Positions 34,735 through 43,024 of a DNA stretch of 64,000 nucleotides are shown piece by piece. The stretch covers positions 1 through 64,000 of the forward strand of contig NZ_RQHS01000001.1 in the NCBI RefSeq assembly GCF_004770895.1, given 5' to 3'. The translations under genes were made by a program, and so were the position numbers. The stretch's first letter is position 1, and each line of letters begins with the position of its first letter. The DNA is from Leptospira dzoumogneensis (GTDB lineage Bacteria; Spirochaetota; Leptospiria; Leptospirales; Leptospiraceae). Below the pieces are notes generated by a model. The model was not told where the DNA came from. It worked only from the letters and a program-made list of their open reading frames with translations, and made no database searches.

Positions 34735-35580
34735 TTATTCTTTTAGATCCTTTTGGATCATATCTTCCAAAATTTTTCCTGCCCTCGAATTCATATGAAT
34801 TCCATCCGTCATAAAAATAAGATCGGACTGATCTGAAATTTTATCCCAAGATTGAAATAGACCGAAATGTTTGAATATGATCCAATACATTTTCATAATA
34901 TTGCGGGAATACGTATTTCCGGTTCGATTAGGTCTGTTCTTTAGATCTGCGACTAAGGTCTCATTCAGAGGAATATAATAGGAATTGGATTCTTTCGCGA
35001 TATTTCGTATGATATTGGAATAAGTGATGGATTGTTTCAGAGGAGTGCTGTCTAAGGATTCTCCTAATACGGGGATCGAGATCAAATGGATTTTGGCATT
35101 TGTCTCCGCCTTTAAGAGAGATACTATCTTTCTCAGATTTTTTTCATAAGTAGAGATAGTTGGAACTTCCGGAAGATTCCAGAGAGAATGATATCCTTCG
35201 TATTCTTCTTCATTTAAAGAAGCTTTCGCATCGTTTGTGCCGATCAAAATAAAAATATGTTCCGGAGCCAGCCGGATCGTATCGTCTAATTTTTCCAATA
35301 TTTGGTACGTTAGGCGGCTATTGATCCCTTCGTTCACGAAAGTGAATTTTTTAAGATTAGGCTCTTCGGATAAACTTTGAACGTAATTATGGCTTACTGT
35401 CCCGTGGGTTATACTATCTCCTAAAAAGACTACGAACCTTTTGGGAGTCCTATCTTCCGATTTTAAGAACGAATCCAAATTATTCTCAGGGACCTTGTAT
35501 GCGGAGATGATCGTATAAATTATCGAACCGATAAAATAGAGAATGATGATGATCAGAAAAGAATAAATAGATCGTTTCAT
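34735..35580 (-). CDS. Membrane-anchored SGNH/GDSL hydrolase
   Basis: This protein has about 281 residues. An N-terminal span (YSFLIIIILYFIGSIIYTII) anchors an SGNH hydrolase domain outside the cytoplasm. Block I is RFVVFLGDSITHGT with the nucleophilic Ser. Block III is FILIGTNDAKAS, with the oxyanion Asn. Block V is MTDGIHMNSRAG, with Asp and His. The family cleaves acyl or acetyl esters on lipids and polysaccharides. The ATG at 35580 is chosen because it opens the membrane span. The longer frame to 35697 runs through a direct-repeat region and has no ribosome site. It converges exactly on the preceding gene's stop. Confidence 0.85.
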   Translation of the reverse strand: MKRSIYSFLIIIILYFIGSIIYTIISAYKVPENNLDSFLKSEDRTPKRFVVFLGDSITHGTVSHNYVQSLSEEPNLKKFTFVNEGINSRLTYQILEKLDDTIRLAPEHIFILIGTNDAKASLNEEEYEGYHSLWNLPEVPTISTYEKNLRKIVSLLKAETNAKIHLISIPVLGESLDSTPLKQSITYSNIIRNIAKESNSYYIPLNETLVADLKNRPNRTGNTYSRNIMKMYWIIFKHFGLFQSWDKISDQSDLIFMTDGIHMNSRAGKILEDMIQKDLKE

Positions 35581-35638
35581 ATTTTCCGAAAACCTTCCTT
35601 TGGAACTTTCGACTGTATAGCAAAATATATTGCATGGA

Positions 35639-35689
35639 CGAACATTCGCAAAGCACGCGAACTTGTGGGCATGTCCGAACATTCGCAAA
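35639..35689. repeat. Direct repeat of CGAACATTCGCAAA
   Basis: The 14-mer CGAACATTCGCAAA occurs at 35639-35652 and again at 35676-35689, a 37-nt period, with a related GCGAACTTG between. It lies upstream of the SGNH hydrolase start. Two copies are too few for a CRISPR. It may be a repeat remnant or paired binding sites. Confidence 0.45.
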
Positions 35690-35895
35690 ACCACCACACA
35701 TCTGCTTTAGGCTTTTTCCTCGAATTTCCCATTAAATTAGATTTCTTTTCCAACACTTCGATTAATATTTTAATAAAATGTATAATATTTGAACATTGAT
35801 AAATGATCGGTATAAAAAATAAGCGCATAATTTAATTTCTGCTTGTTTATTAACGCCAAAATTAGTCTCCTTCAGATAGATGGGAGGAGGATTTT

Positions 35896-37320
35896 ATGCT
35901 CCTGACTAATTACCAAACGGATTCTTTTTACGACGAAATGTTCTCTGAAGAGGGGGGGATTCGCCAGAGTTATCATATCTTAAAATCCAGGATAGAAGGC
36001 ATGGATGATAAGGAGCTTTTGAAACGGAAAGCTTCCGCAGAGAAGGCACTTCTTTCCTTGGGTATCACTTTTAATGTGTACGGGGATGAGGAAGAAGAAG
36101 AGAGGATCATGCCTTTCGATATTATTCCTCGCATAGTAACTTCTTTCGAATGGAAAAAAATGGAAGAAGGTCTTAAACAAAGGATACGTGCACTAAATCT
36201 TTTCATCCAAGATATATACGGAGATGAGAAGATCATCAAGGACGGAGTGATCCCTGCTGAGATCGTTTATAGTAGTTCCGGTTATTTAAAAGAATGTAAA
36301 GGGATCAAACCTCCTAAGGGGATCTGGATCCATATTACCGGAACGGATCTTGTGCGGGACGGGGACGGGCGGATGTTGGTCCTGGAGGATAATCTTCGTT
36401 GTCCTTCCGGAGTTTCTTATGTATTAGAAAATCGTGAAGTGATGAAAAAGACTTTCCCGGAACTTTTTGCGAGTCTTTCGGTTAGGCCTATCTATGATTA
36501 TCCGATCCGACTCCGCGGGATGCTGGAACATCTTTCCGATAAACCGAATCCGAATATCGGGGTCCTGACTCCCGGTATCTATAACTCAGCTTATTATGAG
36601 CATAGTTTTCTTGCATCTCGTATGGGAGTTCCTTTGGTAGAAGGCACCGATCTTACCGTAAGAGATGATAAATTATATATGAGAACCACCAAGGGCCTGA
36701 AACAAGTGGATGTTCTCTACAGAAGGATAGACGATACATTCATGGATCCTAAAACTTTCCGTAAGGATTCTCTTTTGGGTGTTCCAGGTATATTCGAAGT
36801 ATTTAAAAAAGGAAATGTTGCATTAGCGAATGCACCCGGCACGGGAGTTGCCGACGATAAGGTAATCTATTCTTATGTTCCCGATTTTATTAAGTATTAT
36901 CTGGGAGAAGAGCCTATTATTCCGAATGTTCCTACTTATCTATGTTCCAGGGAGAAGGACCTGAAATATGTCTGTGAGAATATCGGAAACCTAGTCGTAA
37001 AAGCGGCTAACGGAGCGGGCGGATATGGAATGATCATAGGACCCGTTGCGAGCGAAAAAGAAAAAGAGGAATTCGTAGAGAAAGTAAAAGCGGATCCTCG
37101 CAATTATATCGCCCAGCCTGTTTTGAGTTTATCCAGGATCCCCACATTGATCGAGGATAAATTAGAAGGAAGACATGTGGATCTAAGACCTTTTATCTTA
37201 TACGGAGAAGAGATCTATGTGATGCCCGGAGGTTTGACTAGAGTTGCACTACGAAGAGGTTCCTTAGTTGTGAATTCATCCCAAGGCGGCGGCTCTAAAG
37301 ATACTTGGGTGATGGGTTAA
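35896..37320 (+). CDS. Circularly permuted type 2 ATP-grasp protein (stand-alone)
   Basis: This 474-residue member of the COG2308 circularly permuted ATP-grasp family is predicted to activate a carboxylate with ATP and form an amide or peptide bond. Visible family blocks are [55 protein letters not shown], and an intact glycine-rich nucleotide loop [13 protein letters not shown] at about residues 365-378. [13 protein letters not shown] and [13 protein letters not shown] follow. A very strong GGGAGGAGG precedes the ATG. It is the first gene of the cluster 35896-48892 and is followed by its usual partners, an alpha-E protein and a transglutaminase. The product of such clusters is unknown. Confidence 0.88.
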   Translation: MLLTNYQTDSFYDEMFSEEGGIRQSYHILKSRIEGMDDKELLKRKASAEKALLSLGITFNVYGDEEEEERIMPFDIIPRIVTSFEWKKMEEGLKQRIRALNLFIQDIYGDEKIIKDGVIPAEIVYSSSGYLKECKGIKPPKGIWIHITGTDLVRDGDGRMLVLEDNLRCPSGVSYVLENREVMKKTFPELFASLSVRPIYDYPIRLRGMLEHLSDKPNPNIGVLTPGIYNSAYYEHSFLASRMGVPLVEGTDLTVRDDKLYMRTTKGLKQVDVLYRRIDDTFMDPKTFRKDSLLGVPGIFEVFKKGNVALANAPGTGVADDKVIYSYVPDFIKYYLGEEPIIPNVPTYLCSREKDLKYVCENIGNLVVKAANGAGGYGMIIGPVASEKEKEEFVEKVKADPRNYIAQPVLSLSRIPTLIEDKLEGRHVDLRPFILYGEEIYVMPGGLTRVALRRGSLVVNSSQGGGSKDTWVMG

Positions 37321-37404
37321 TATCAAAAAAAGAAGAAGAACTGGCAATCAGGGGAATATCCCAAGCGGAACCGAAAAACATCATAAAACTAGAGAGGTTT
37401 CCTA

Positions 37405-38349
37405 ATGCTAAGCCGAGTCGCTGAATCCGTATACTGGATGAATCGTTATATGGAAAGGGCCGAGAATTATTCACGCTTTTTGGATGTGAATTTTCAACTT
37501 TCCTTAGATTTGAACGAGGACTCCAACAGACAATGGATGCCTTTGGTGTATACCACCGGAGATAATGAATTATTTTCCAGAAAGTATAATACTCCAAGCA
37601 AAGAGAATGTGATCCATTTTATGAGTTTGGATACTGAAAATCCGAACTCTATCATGAATTGTTTGATCCGCGCCAGAGAAAATGCAAGGACCATCCGAGA
37701 AAATATTTCCACTCCTATGTGGGAAGTGATCAACGAATTCTATCTTACTATCAAATCCAAAAAAAAATTCGAAGAATCTGACATGCCCGGGATCGCCGAA
37801 TTTTTCAAAGCGATCCGAAACCAGTGTTTATTATTTTACGGTTGTCAGGAAGCCACAATCTCCCACGACGAAGTTTGGCATTTCGCATTACTCGGAAGAT
37901 TGCTGGAAAGAGCGGATAAGACCACACGTATCTTAGATATGAAATATTTTATACTTCTTCCTTCTAGAGAAGAAGTTGGATCCACTTTGGATCTGATCCA
38001 ATGGCTTTCTCTTTTGAAGTCCGCGAGCGCTCATGAGATGTTCAACCGTTTTTACACAAGGATCACTCCTAAAAATATAGCGGAGTTCTTGATCTTGGAT
38101 AAAATTTTTCCGAGAGCGATACGTTTCTGTTTATCTAAGACATTCGATAGTCTTAAAATTTTAAGCGGGACCGAGAAAGATAGTTATGGGGACGAAACGG
38201 AGAAGAGAGTGGGTGTTCTTCTTTCAGAGATGAATTATGCATCCATAGACGAAATTTTTTCTTCAGGAATGCATGAGTATTTGGACCAATTGCAGGTGAG
38301 ATTGAACGGGATCGCCGCTCAATTGGACGAGACCTATTTTAGGAATTGA
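37405..38349 (+). CDS. Alpha-E domain protein (stand-alone)
   Basis: This 314-residue all-helical alpha-E protein (COG2307) begins with the signature MLSRVAESVYWMNRYMERAENYSRFLD. Later helices carry LLGRLLERADKTTRILDMKY and conserved Arg/Glu pairs. Alpha-E proteins accompany circularly permuted ATP-grasp enzymes and transglutaminase-like proteases in many bacteria and are thought to assist or contribute substrate binding. The activity itself is undemonstrated. AGAGG precedes the ATG. The stop is overlapped by an alternative TTG of the next gene, whose preferred ATG lies 3 nt beyond, so translation is tightly linked. Confidence 0.87.
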   Translation: MLSRVAESVYWMNRYMERAENYSRFLDVNFQLSLDLNEDSNRQWMPLVYTTGDNELFSRKYNTPSKENVIHFMSLDTENPNSIMNCLIRARENARTIRENISTPMWEVINEFYLTIKSKKKFEESDMPGIAEFFKAIRNQCLLFYGCQEATISHDEVWHFALLGRLLERADKTTRILDMKYFILLPSREEVGSTLDLIQWLSLLKSASAHEMFNRFYTRITPKNIAEFLILDKIFPRAIRFCLSKTFDSLKILSGTEKDSYGDETEKRVGVLLSEMNYASIDEIFSSGMHEYLDQLQVRLNGIAAQLDETYFRN

Positions 38350-38351
38350 TC

Positions 38352-41300
38352 ATGTCCCTATTAGTTTCTCTCACTCACGAAACTTCTTATGAGTATGACA
38401 GGCCTGTTGCGCTATCTCCTCATATCATTCGATTGAGACCGGCACCTCATTCCAGGACAAGAATTGTTTCTTATTCTCTATTGGTGGAACCTTCCGAACA
38501 ATTTTTGAACTGGCAGCAGGATCCTTTCGGAAATTACCAGGCAAGATTGGTATTTCCTAAGAAGACTGAAAAATTAAAAATACTAGTGGATCTGGTTGCC
38601 GAGATACAAGTTATCAATCCGTTCGATTTTTTCTTGGAGCCCGACGCAGAAGAGACTCCGTTTATTTATTCGGATGCTTTGAGAAAGGAACTTCTTCCTT
38701 ACCTAAGCGCAACGGATGGTAGTAACGCTCTCGCTAATTATATTTCATCTTTAAGAAAAGACGGAATTTTAAGATCGAAACGCACCGTAGACTTTTTGGT
38801 AGGACTCAATCAAAGAGTGTACCAGGACATTTCTTATGTGATCCGAATGGAACCGGGTGTCCAGACCTGCACGGAAACTTTGGAAAGAAGATCAGGTTCC
38901 TGCAGAGATTCCGCATTTTTACTCGTTCAAATTTTAAGACATATAGGTCTCGCATCCAGATTTGTTTCCGGTTATTTGATCCAATTGAAACCGGACGAGG
39001 TCTCTATCCATGGACCTTCCGGAGCTAAGGAAGATTTTACGGATCTTCATGCATGGGCGGAGGTGTTCCTACCGGGTGCAGGCTGGGTGGGTTTGGATCC
39101 TACTTCAGGTTTGTTTGCAGGAGAAGGTCATATTCCTTTAGCGGCAGTTCCTGAACCCGGAAGCGCTTCTCCGGTATTCGGGTATTCGGACCCTGCCGAA
39201 TCCAAGTTTGGATTCAGAATGGAAGTGAAACGATTCCAGGAATCTCCTCGAGTTACTAAACCTTATACGGATCCGACCTGGGATAGAGTTCTGAAACTCG
39301 GAAAGGATCTGGATACTAGATGCAAAAAAAATGATATTCGTGTTTCGATAGGCGGGGAGCCTACTTTTATTTCCGACAGCTCCAGGCAGGATCCTCAGTG
39401 GAATACTCTCGCACTCGGAAAAGAAAAACTAGAGTTAGGCGAAACTCTTCTCACTAAACTTCGTAAAAAATTTTCACCCGGTTCTTTGGTCCAGGTGACT
39501 CAAGGTAAATGGTATCCCGGAGAACCTTTGCCTCGCTGGTCCTTGAATGTTTTTTGGAGAAAAGACGGGGAGTCCTTATGGAAAAACGAAGGATTATTCT
39601 CTTCTTCCTCTGAAAAAGAAAAACAGGATTTAGATCAGGAATTAAAATTTTCCGAGAAATTCGGAGAAGAAGTCTGCAAAACCTTGGGAATTTCTCCCAA
39701 ACATATGGTTTCCTTATATGAGGACGGTTTCTATTATTTATGGAAAGAGGGTCAACTTCCGGAATGGAAGGACCCTAAGAGCGAAGATTTTAACCCCGAA
39801 GACTTTTCTTTCGAGGCTTTGGAAAGGAAGAAGGTCCTCTCCTTGGTGGATAGAGACTTCAAACTTAAAAAAGCGATCGCAATCCCATTACAATTTAATT
39901 ATACAAAATCGGAATGGGAAAGTTCCGAGTGGAAATACAAAAGAGAAAGATTATATCTGATCCCTGGAGACGGCCCTGCAGGTTTTAGATTACCGTTCTC
40001 TTCTATCTCCGAAAATTTCAGGCCGAATGCGGTCCTTACGGATCTTTCTAAGAGTAAAAAATTAAGTTCCCGAAAAGATCTGGATTCAGTGTTAGAAAAA
40101 AGATCTTCTAAAGAACCTAAATTTTTTTCAGCCGGAAAAGAACTTCCGATCCGAACTACTTTAGTTATTGAGCCGAGGTTTGGTTCTATACATGTATTTT
40201 TACCTCCGGTAGAAGGTTTAGAACCTTGGATGGATCTGATCTCTTCTCTGGAATTTGCTTCCGAAAAAGCGGATGTAAAGATCGTATTGGAAGGTTATGA
40301 ACCTCCTTCCGATTCCAGGTTAGGCCTATTTCGGATAACGCCGGATCCGGGAGTTTTGGAAGTAAATTTACACCCTTCTTCTAATTTTAAAGAGCTGGAA
40401 GAAAAGACACGTATCTTATACGAAGAAGCAAAGGAGTTAGGCCTAAGTGCCGAAAAATTCCTGATAGATGGAAGGCATACCGGAACAGGAGGAGGGAATC
40501 ATATCACTGTAGGCGCAATGTCTCCGGAAGACAGTCCATTCTTACGAAGACCGGACCTTCTGCGCAGCTTAGTAAGTTATTGGCAGCATCATCCTTCTCT
40601 TTCTTATCTTTTTTCAGGTCTGTTTATCGGTCCTACTTCCCAGGCTCCTCGTTTGGATGAGGGCAGGGACGAAATATTATACGAATATGAATTAGCTTCT
40701 TCTCAATTAGATAAAATTAAAGGATCAAATCCTTGGCTCATTGACCGTTTGTTCCGGAACCTGCTTGTGGATCTAACAGGAAATACTCATAGAGCTGAAA
40801 TTTCTATAGATAAACTTTACCCTCCTATGGGTTCTCGTTTGGGTCTTGTGGAGTTAAGAGGATTCGAAATGCCTCCTCATTATAAAATGAGTGTGGTACA
40901 ACAACTTTTGGTTCTTTCTTTGATTTGCAGATTTTGGGAAAAACCTTATGTGCAATCTCCTATCCATTGGGGAACGGAGCTGCATGATCGTTTTCTTCTT
41001 CCTCATTTTGTTTGGGCCGATTTTAAAGATGTTCTGAAAGATCTGAAAGAACACGGGTTTGCATTCCAAGAGGAAGAGTTCCTTCCATTTTTCGAATTTC
41101 GCTTTCCTGTATATGGTACGACCCAAAGAGAAGAAGTATTCTTAGAACTTAGAATGGCATTGGAGCCTTGGAATGTTCTTGGAGAAGAGTCTTCTTCTTT
41201 CGGAACTTCCAGAGCAGTAGATTCTGCATTAGAAAGATTGCAAGTAAAGGTAGAAGGCTGGAGTGATCGTTATCTTTTGAGTTGTAATGGTTACAAAGTT

Positions 41301-41639
41301 CCGCTCAAAGGCACAGGCAGGAAGGGAGAAGCAGTTTCAGGAATTCGATTCAAGGCTTGGAATCCTGTGTTCACTTTGCATCCGAATCTTCCGGTCCATA
41401 CTCCTTTGGTGTTTGATGTTTGGGATACTTGGTCTTCTCGTCCTTTAGGCGGCTGTCGTTATTATGTTTCTCATCCTGGCGGAAGATCTTACGATACCTT
41501 CCCGGTGAATTCTTATGAAGCTGAGTCTCGCAGGATCTCCAGATTTTTAGCGGATGGTCATTCTGCATTAGATGGTTCCGAGCCTAAACGATTGAAGCAC
41601 GCGAGTGGCTATACAATGGACCTTCGGTGGGTTGAATAA
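38352..41639 (+). CDS. Transglutaminase-like / DUF2126 protein
   Basis: This large protein of 1095 residues starts at the ATG 38352, with AGGA 8 nt upstream. The N-terminal 300 residues form a bacterial transglutaminase-like cysteine-protease fold. The triad is Cys in RRSGSCRDSAFLLVQILRHIGL, His in DLHAWAEVFLPGAGW and Asp in VGLDPTSGLF. The remaining 750 residues correspond to DUF2126 (COG4196), with VSIGGEPTFISD near its start and GRHTGTGGGNHITVGA and TGNTHRAEISIDKLY further on. Residues resembling a glutamine-synthetase-like active site occur in the second part, consistent with published suggestions that DUF2126 is an amidoligase-related domain. It completes the split version of the ATP-grasp / alpha-E / transglutaminase system. 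Confidence 0.87.
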   Translation: MSLLVSLTHETSYEYDRPVALSPHIIRLRPAPHSRTRIVSYSLLVEPSEQFLNWQQDPFGNYQARLVFPKKTEKLKILVDLVAEIQVINPFDFFLEPDAEETPFIYSDALRKELLPYLSATDGSNALANYISSLRKDGILRSKRTVDFLVGLNQRVYQDISYVIRMEPGVQTCTETLERRSGSCRDSAFLLVQILRHIGLASRFVSGYLIQLKPDEVSIHGPSGAKEDFTDLHAWAEVFLPGAGWVGLDPTSGLFAGEGHIPLAAVPEPGSASPVFGYSDPAESKFGFRMEVKRFQESPRVTKPYTDPTWDRVLKLGKDLDTRCKKNDIRVSIGGEPTFISDSSRQDPQWNTLALGKEKLELGETLLTKLRKKFSPGSLVQVTQGKWYPGEPLPRWSLNVFWRKDGESLWKNEGLFSSSSEKEKQDLDQELKFSEKFGEEVCKTLGISPKHMVSLYEDGFYYLWKEGQLPEWKDPKSEDFNPEDFSFEALERKKVLSLVDRDFKLKKAIAIPLQFNYTKSEWESSEWKYKRERLYLIPGDGPAGFRLPFSSISENFRPNAVLTDLSKSKKLSSRKDLDSVLEKRSSKEPKFFSAGKELPIRTTLVIEPRFGSIHVFLPPVEGLEPWMDLISSLEFASEKADVKIVLEGYEPPSDSRLGLFRITPDPGVLEVNLHPSSNFKELEEKTRILYEEAKELGLSAEKFLIDGRHTGTGGGNHITVGAMSPEDSPFLRRPDLLRSLVSYWQHHPSLSYLFSGLFIGPTSQAPRLDEGRDEILYEYELASSQLDKIKGSNPWLIDRLFRNLLVDLTGNTHRAEISIDKLYPPMGSRLGLVELRGFEMPPHYKMSVVQQLLVLSLICRFWEKPYVQSPIHWGTELHDRFLLPHFVWADFKDVLKDLKEHGFAFQEEEFLPFFEFRFPVYGTTQREEVFLELRMALEPWNVLGEESSSFGTSRAVDSALERLQVKVEGWSDRYLLSCNGYKVPLKGTGRKGEAVSGIRFKAWNPVFTLHPNLPVHTPLVFDVWDTWSSRPLGGCRYYVSHPGGRSYDTFPVNSYEAESRRISRFLADGHSALDGSEPKRLKHASGYTMDLRWVE

Positions 41640-41663
41640 TTAGTATTTATCAAACTCAGTTTG

Positions 41664-41678
41664 TGAGAACAGATCTCA
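41664..41678. promoter_or_regulatory. Inverted repeat before the imelysin-TonB receptor pair
   Basis: TGAGA and TCTCA are inverted around ACAGA in the 110-nt gap before the imelysin gene, the largest gap in the cluster apart from 37321-37404. It may mark an internal promoter and operator, for example for a metal-responsive regulator. It does not look like a classical Fur box. Confidence 0.25.
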
Positions 41679-41749
41679 AAAACAGTTGCAACCAGTTCTA
41701 GAAAAATAATTCTGATTCTCAAGATAAAGAGCCCAGTTTCGAGGGAACT

Positions 41750-43024
41750 ATGCGACAAAACAATTCTGTTAGAAGCGGACGATTCGGCAGGTTTTTCCGG
41801 ATTAAAAAGCTGATCCTTACCGCTTGGATCATTTTAAGTATCTTATTACTTTCTATTTTCATTTCTTGTTCTCATAAAAACTCCGCATCGGGTGCGGCGA
41901 ATACGAACGGATATCTCTACCAGATGTTCAATTCATTCGATCCTAGATCCCTTTTGCAGAATTTAGGAAATAATATAATTCCCCCACTGTTTGTGAATTT
42001 GAAATCAAGCAGTGATGCTCTCGTTGCCGCAACTGACGATCTTTGCGCTTCCGATTCTTTATCCGCGGCACAAGCAGCATGGGTCGCTCATAAATCTGAT
42101 CTGAAAAAAGTAGAGCCTTTTCGTTTTGGAACCACTCTCGCTTACTTTACTCGGATGGATCCTTTCTTGATCAATTATCTAACCGAGTCTTCTCCTAATA
42201 CAGGTGAGTTGGATGATTTAGATGTAATTACAACCGGGGACATTTCGGACGCACAACAAGCTATAGGTCAGATGAAAAACAAGGCCAAAGGTATTAGTGC
42301 GATAGAATATATTCTTTTTAGCAGAGCCGGAGCGAATAGGGGAACTGCACCAAGTTGTGGTGTCGATTTTTCTAATGCTCCAGATGGAAGAGCGGCACTT
42401 TTGAGAGCATTGGTCTTAGAATACAGCGGGCATGTGCAGAATGTGACTGATGCCTGGAAGGTGAGCGGGACAAATCCTCTTGGGACTCAACTTGCAACTG
42501 CCGGTAACGGAACTTCTGCTACCTTTCCAAGTTCGGGTATCGCGTTAGATGTCGTTTTATCATCCGCAATCCAACTTTTAAGTATCATGAAAGACGGAAA
42601 ACTGGAAATTCCGGAAGGTCTTTCCGGAGGCGGGAATGGTTCTTCTCCTAACTCCGACCGAGCGGAGTCCAGATTTTCAGGACGGTCTTTCGATAACTTA
42701 ATAGATAATTTAAGTACTTTTAAAGCGATTTATACCGGAAACGGAACTGGGGCAGGGCTTAAAGATTACGTAAAATTTTATAGTCCTGATTTGGCCGAAG
42801 AGATAGATGGAGAGATCGCGGAACTGGAAGAACATTTAGGTGATATTACTCCTTCAACCTCTAATCCACCTGCTGCGTGGGGAAGTGCTAATGCCACGAA
42901 TTTTACAGCGATCAAATCGAGTATCAATGACTTAAGCGAATTATTAAAAATTCTGAACACTGAACTGGCTGCTCTTACGGGCTCGAGTCCGGTTTCAGGC
43001 GGACCGGGAGGGGACGGAGATTGA
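41750..43024 (+). CDS. Imelysin-family lipoprotein with altered GxHxxE motif
   Basis: This 424-residue lipoprotein has a basic N-region, a long hydrophobic segment and lipobox FISC (Cys40), and a helical imelysin (peptidase M75-like, iron-regulated) domain. Family segments are AQAAWVAHKSDLKKVEPFRFG and KNKAKGISAIEYILFSR. The latter aligns with the imelysin G-x-H-x-x-E motif, but the His is replaced by Ser183 while Gly181 and Glu186 remain. Imelysins are periplasmic or surface proteins tied to iron or haem uptake and are often next to TonB receptors. Here the stop codon overlaps the receptor start (TGATG). GAGGGA precedes the ATG. Confidence 0.8.
   Translation: MRQNNSVRSGRFGRFFRIKKLILTAWIILSILLLSIFISCSHKNSASGAANTNGYLYQMFNSFDPRSLLQNLGNNIIPPLFVNLKSSSDALVAATDDLCASDSLSAAQAAWVAHKSDLKKVEPFRFGTTLAYFTRMDPFLINYLTESSPNTGELDDLDVITTGDISDAQQAIGQMKNKAKGISAIEYILFSRAGANRGTAPSCGVDFSNAPDGRAALLRALVLEYSGHVQNVTDAWKVSGTNPLGTQLATAGNGTSATFPSSGIALDVVLSSAIQLLSIMKDGKLEIPEGLSGGGNGSSPNSDRAESRFSGRSFDNLIDNLSTFKAIYTGNGTGAGLKDYVKFYSPDLAEEIDGEIAELEEHLGDITPSTSNPPAAWGSANATNFTAIKSSINDLSELLKILNTELAALTGSSPVSGGPGGDGD

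Noticed and set aside
35639..35689. Possible CRISPR repeat-spacer
   Set aside because: There are only two copies of a 14-nt unit and no cas genes nearby.
35581..35697. Longer N-terminus for the SGNH hydrolase
   Set aside because: The extra 39 codons run through direct repeats, lack a ribosome site, and would place the membrane span in the interior.
41640..41749. Classical Fur box before the imelysin gene
   Set aside because: AT-rich words and a TGAGA/TCTCA dyad are present, but no match to the GATAATGATAATCATTATC-type consensus was seen.
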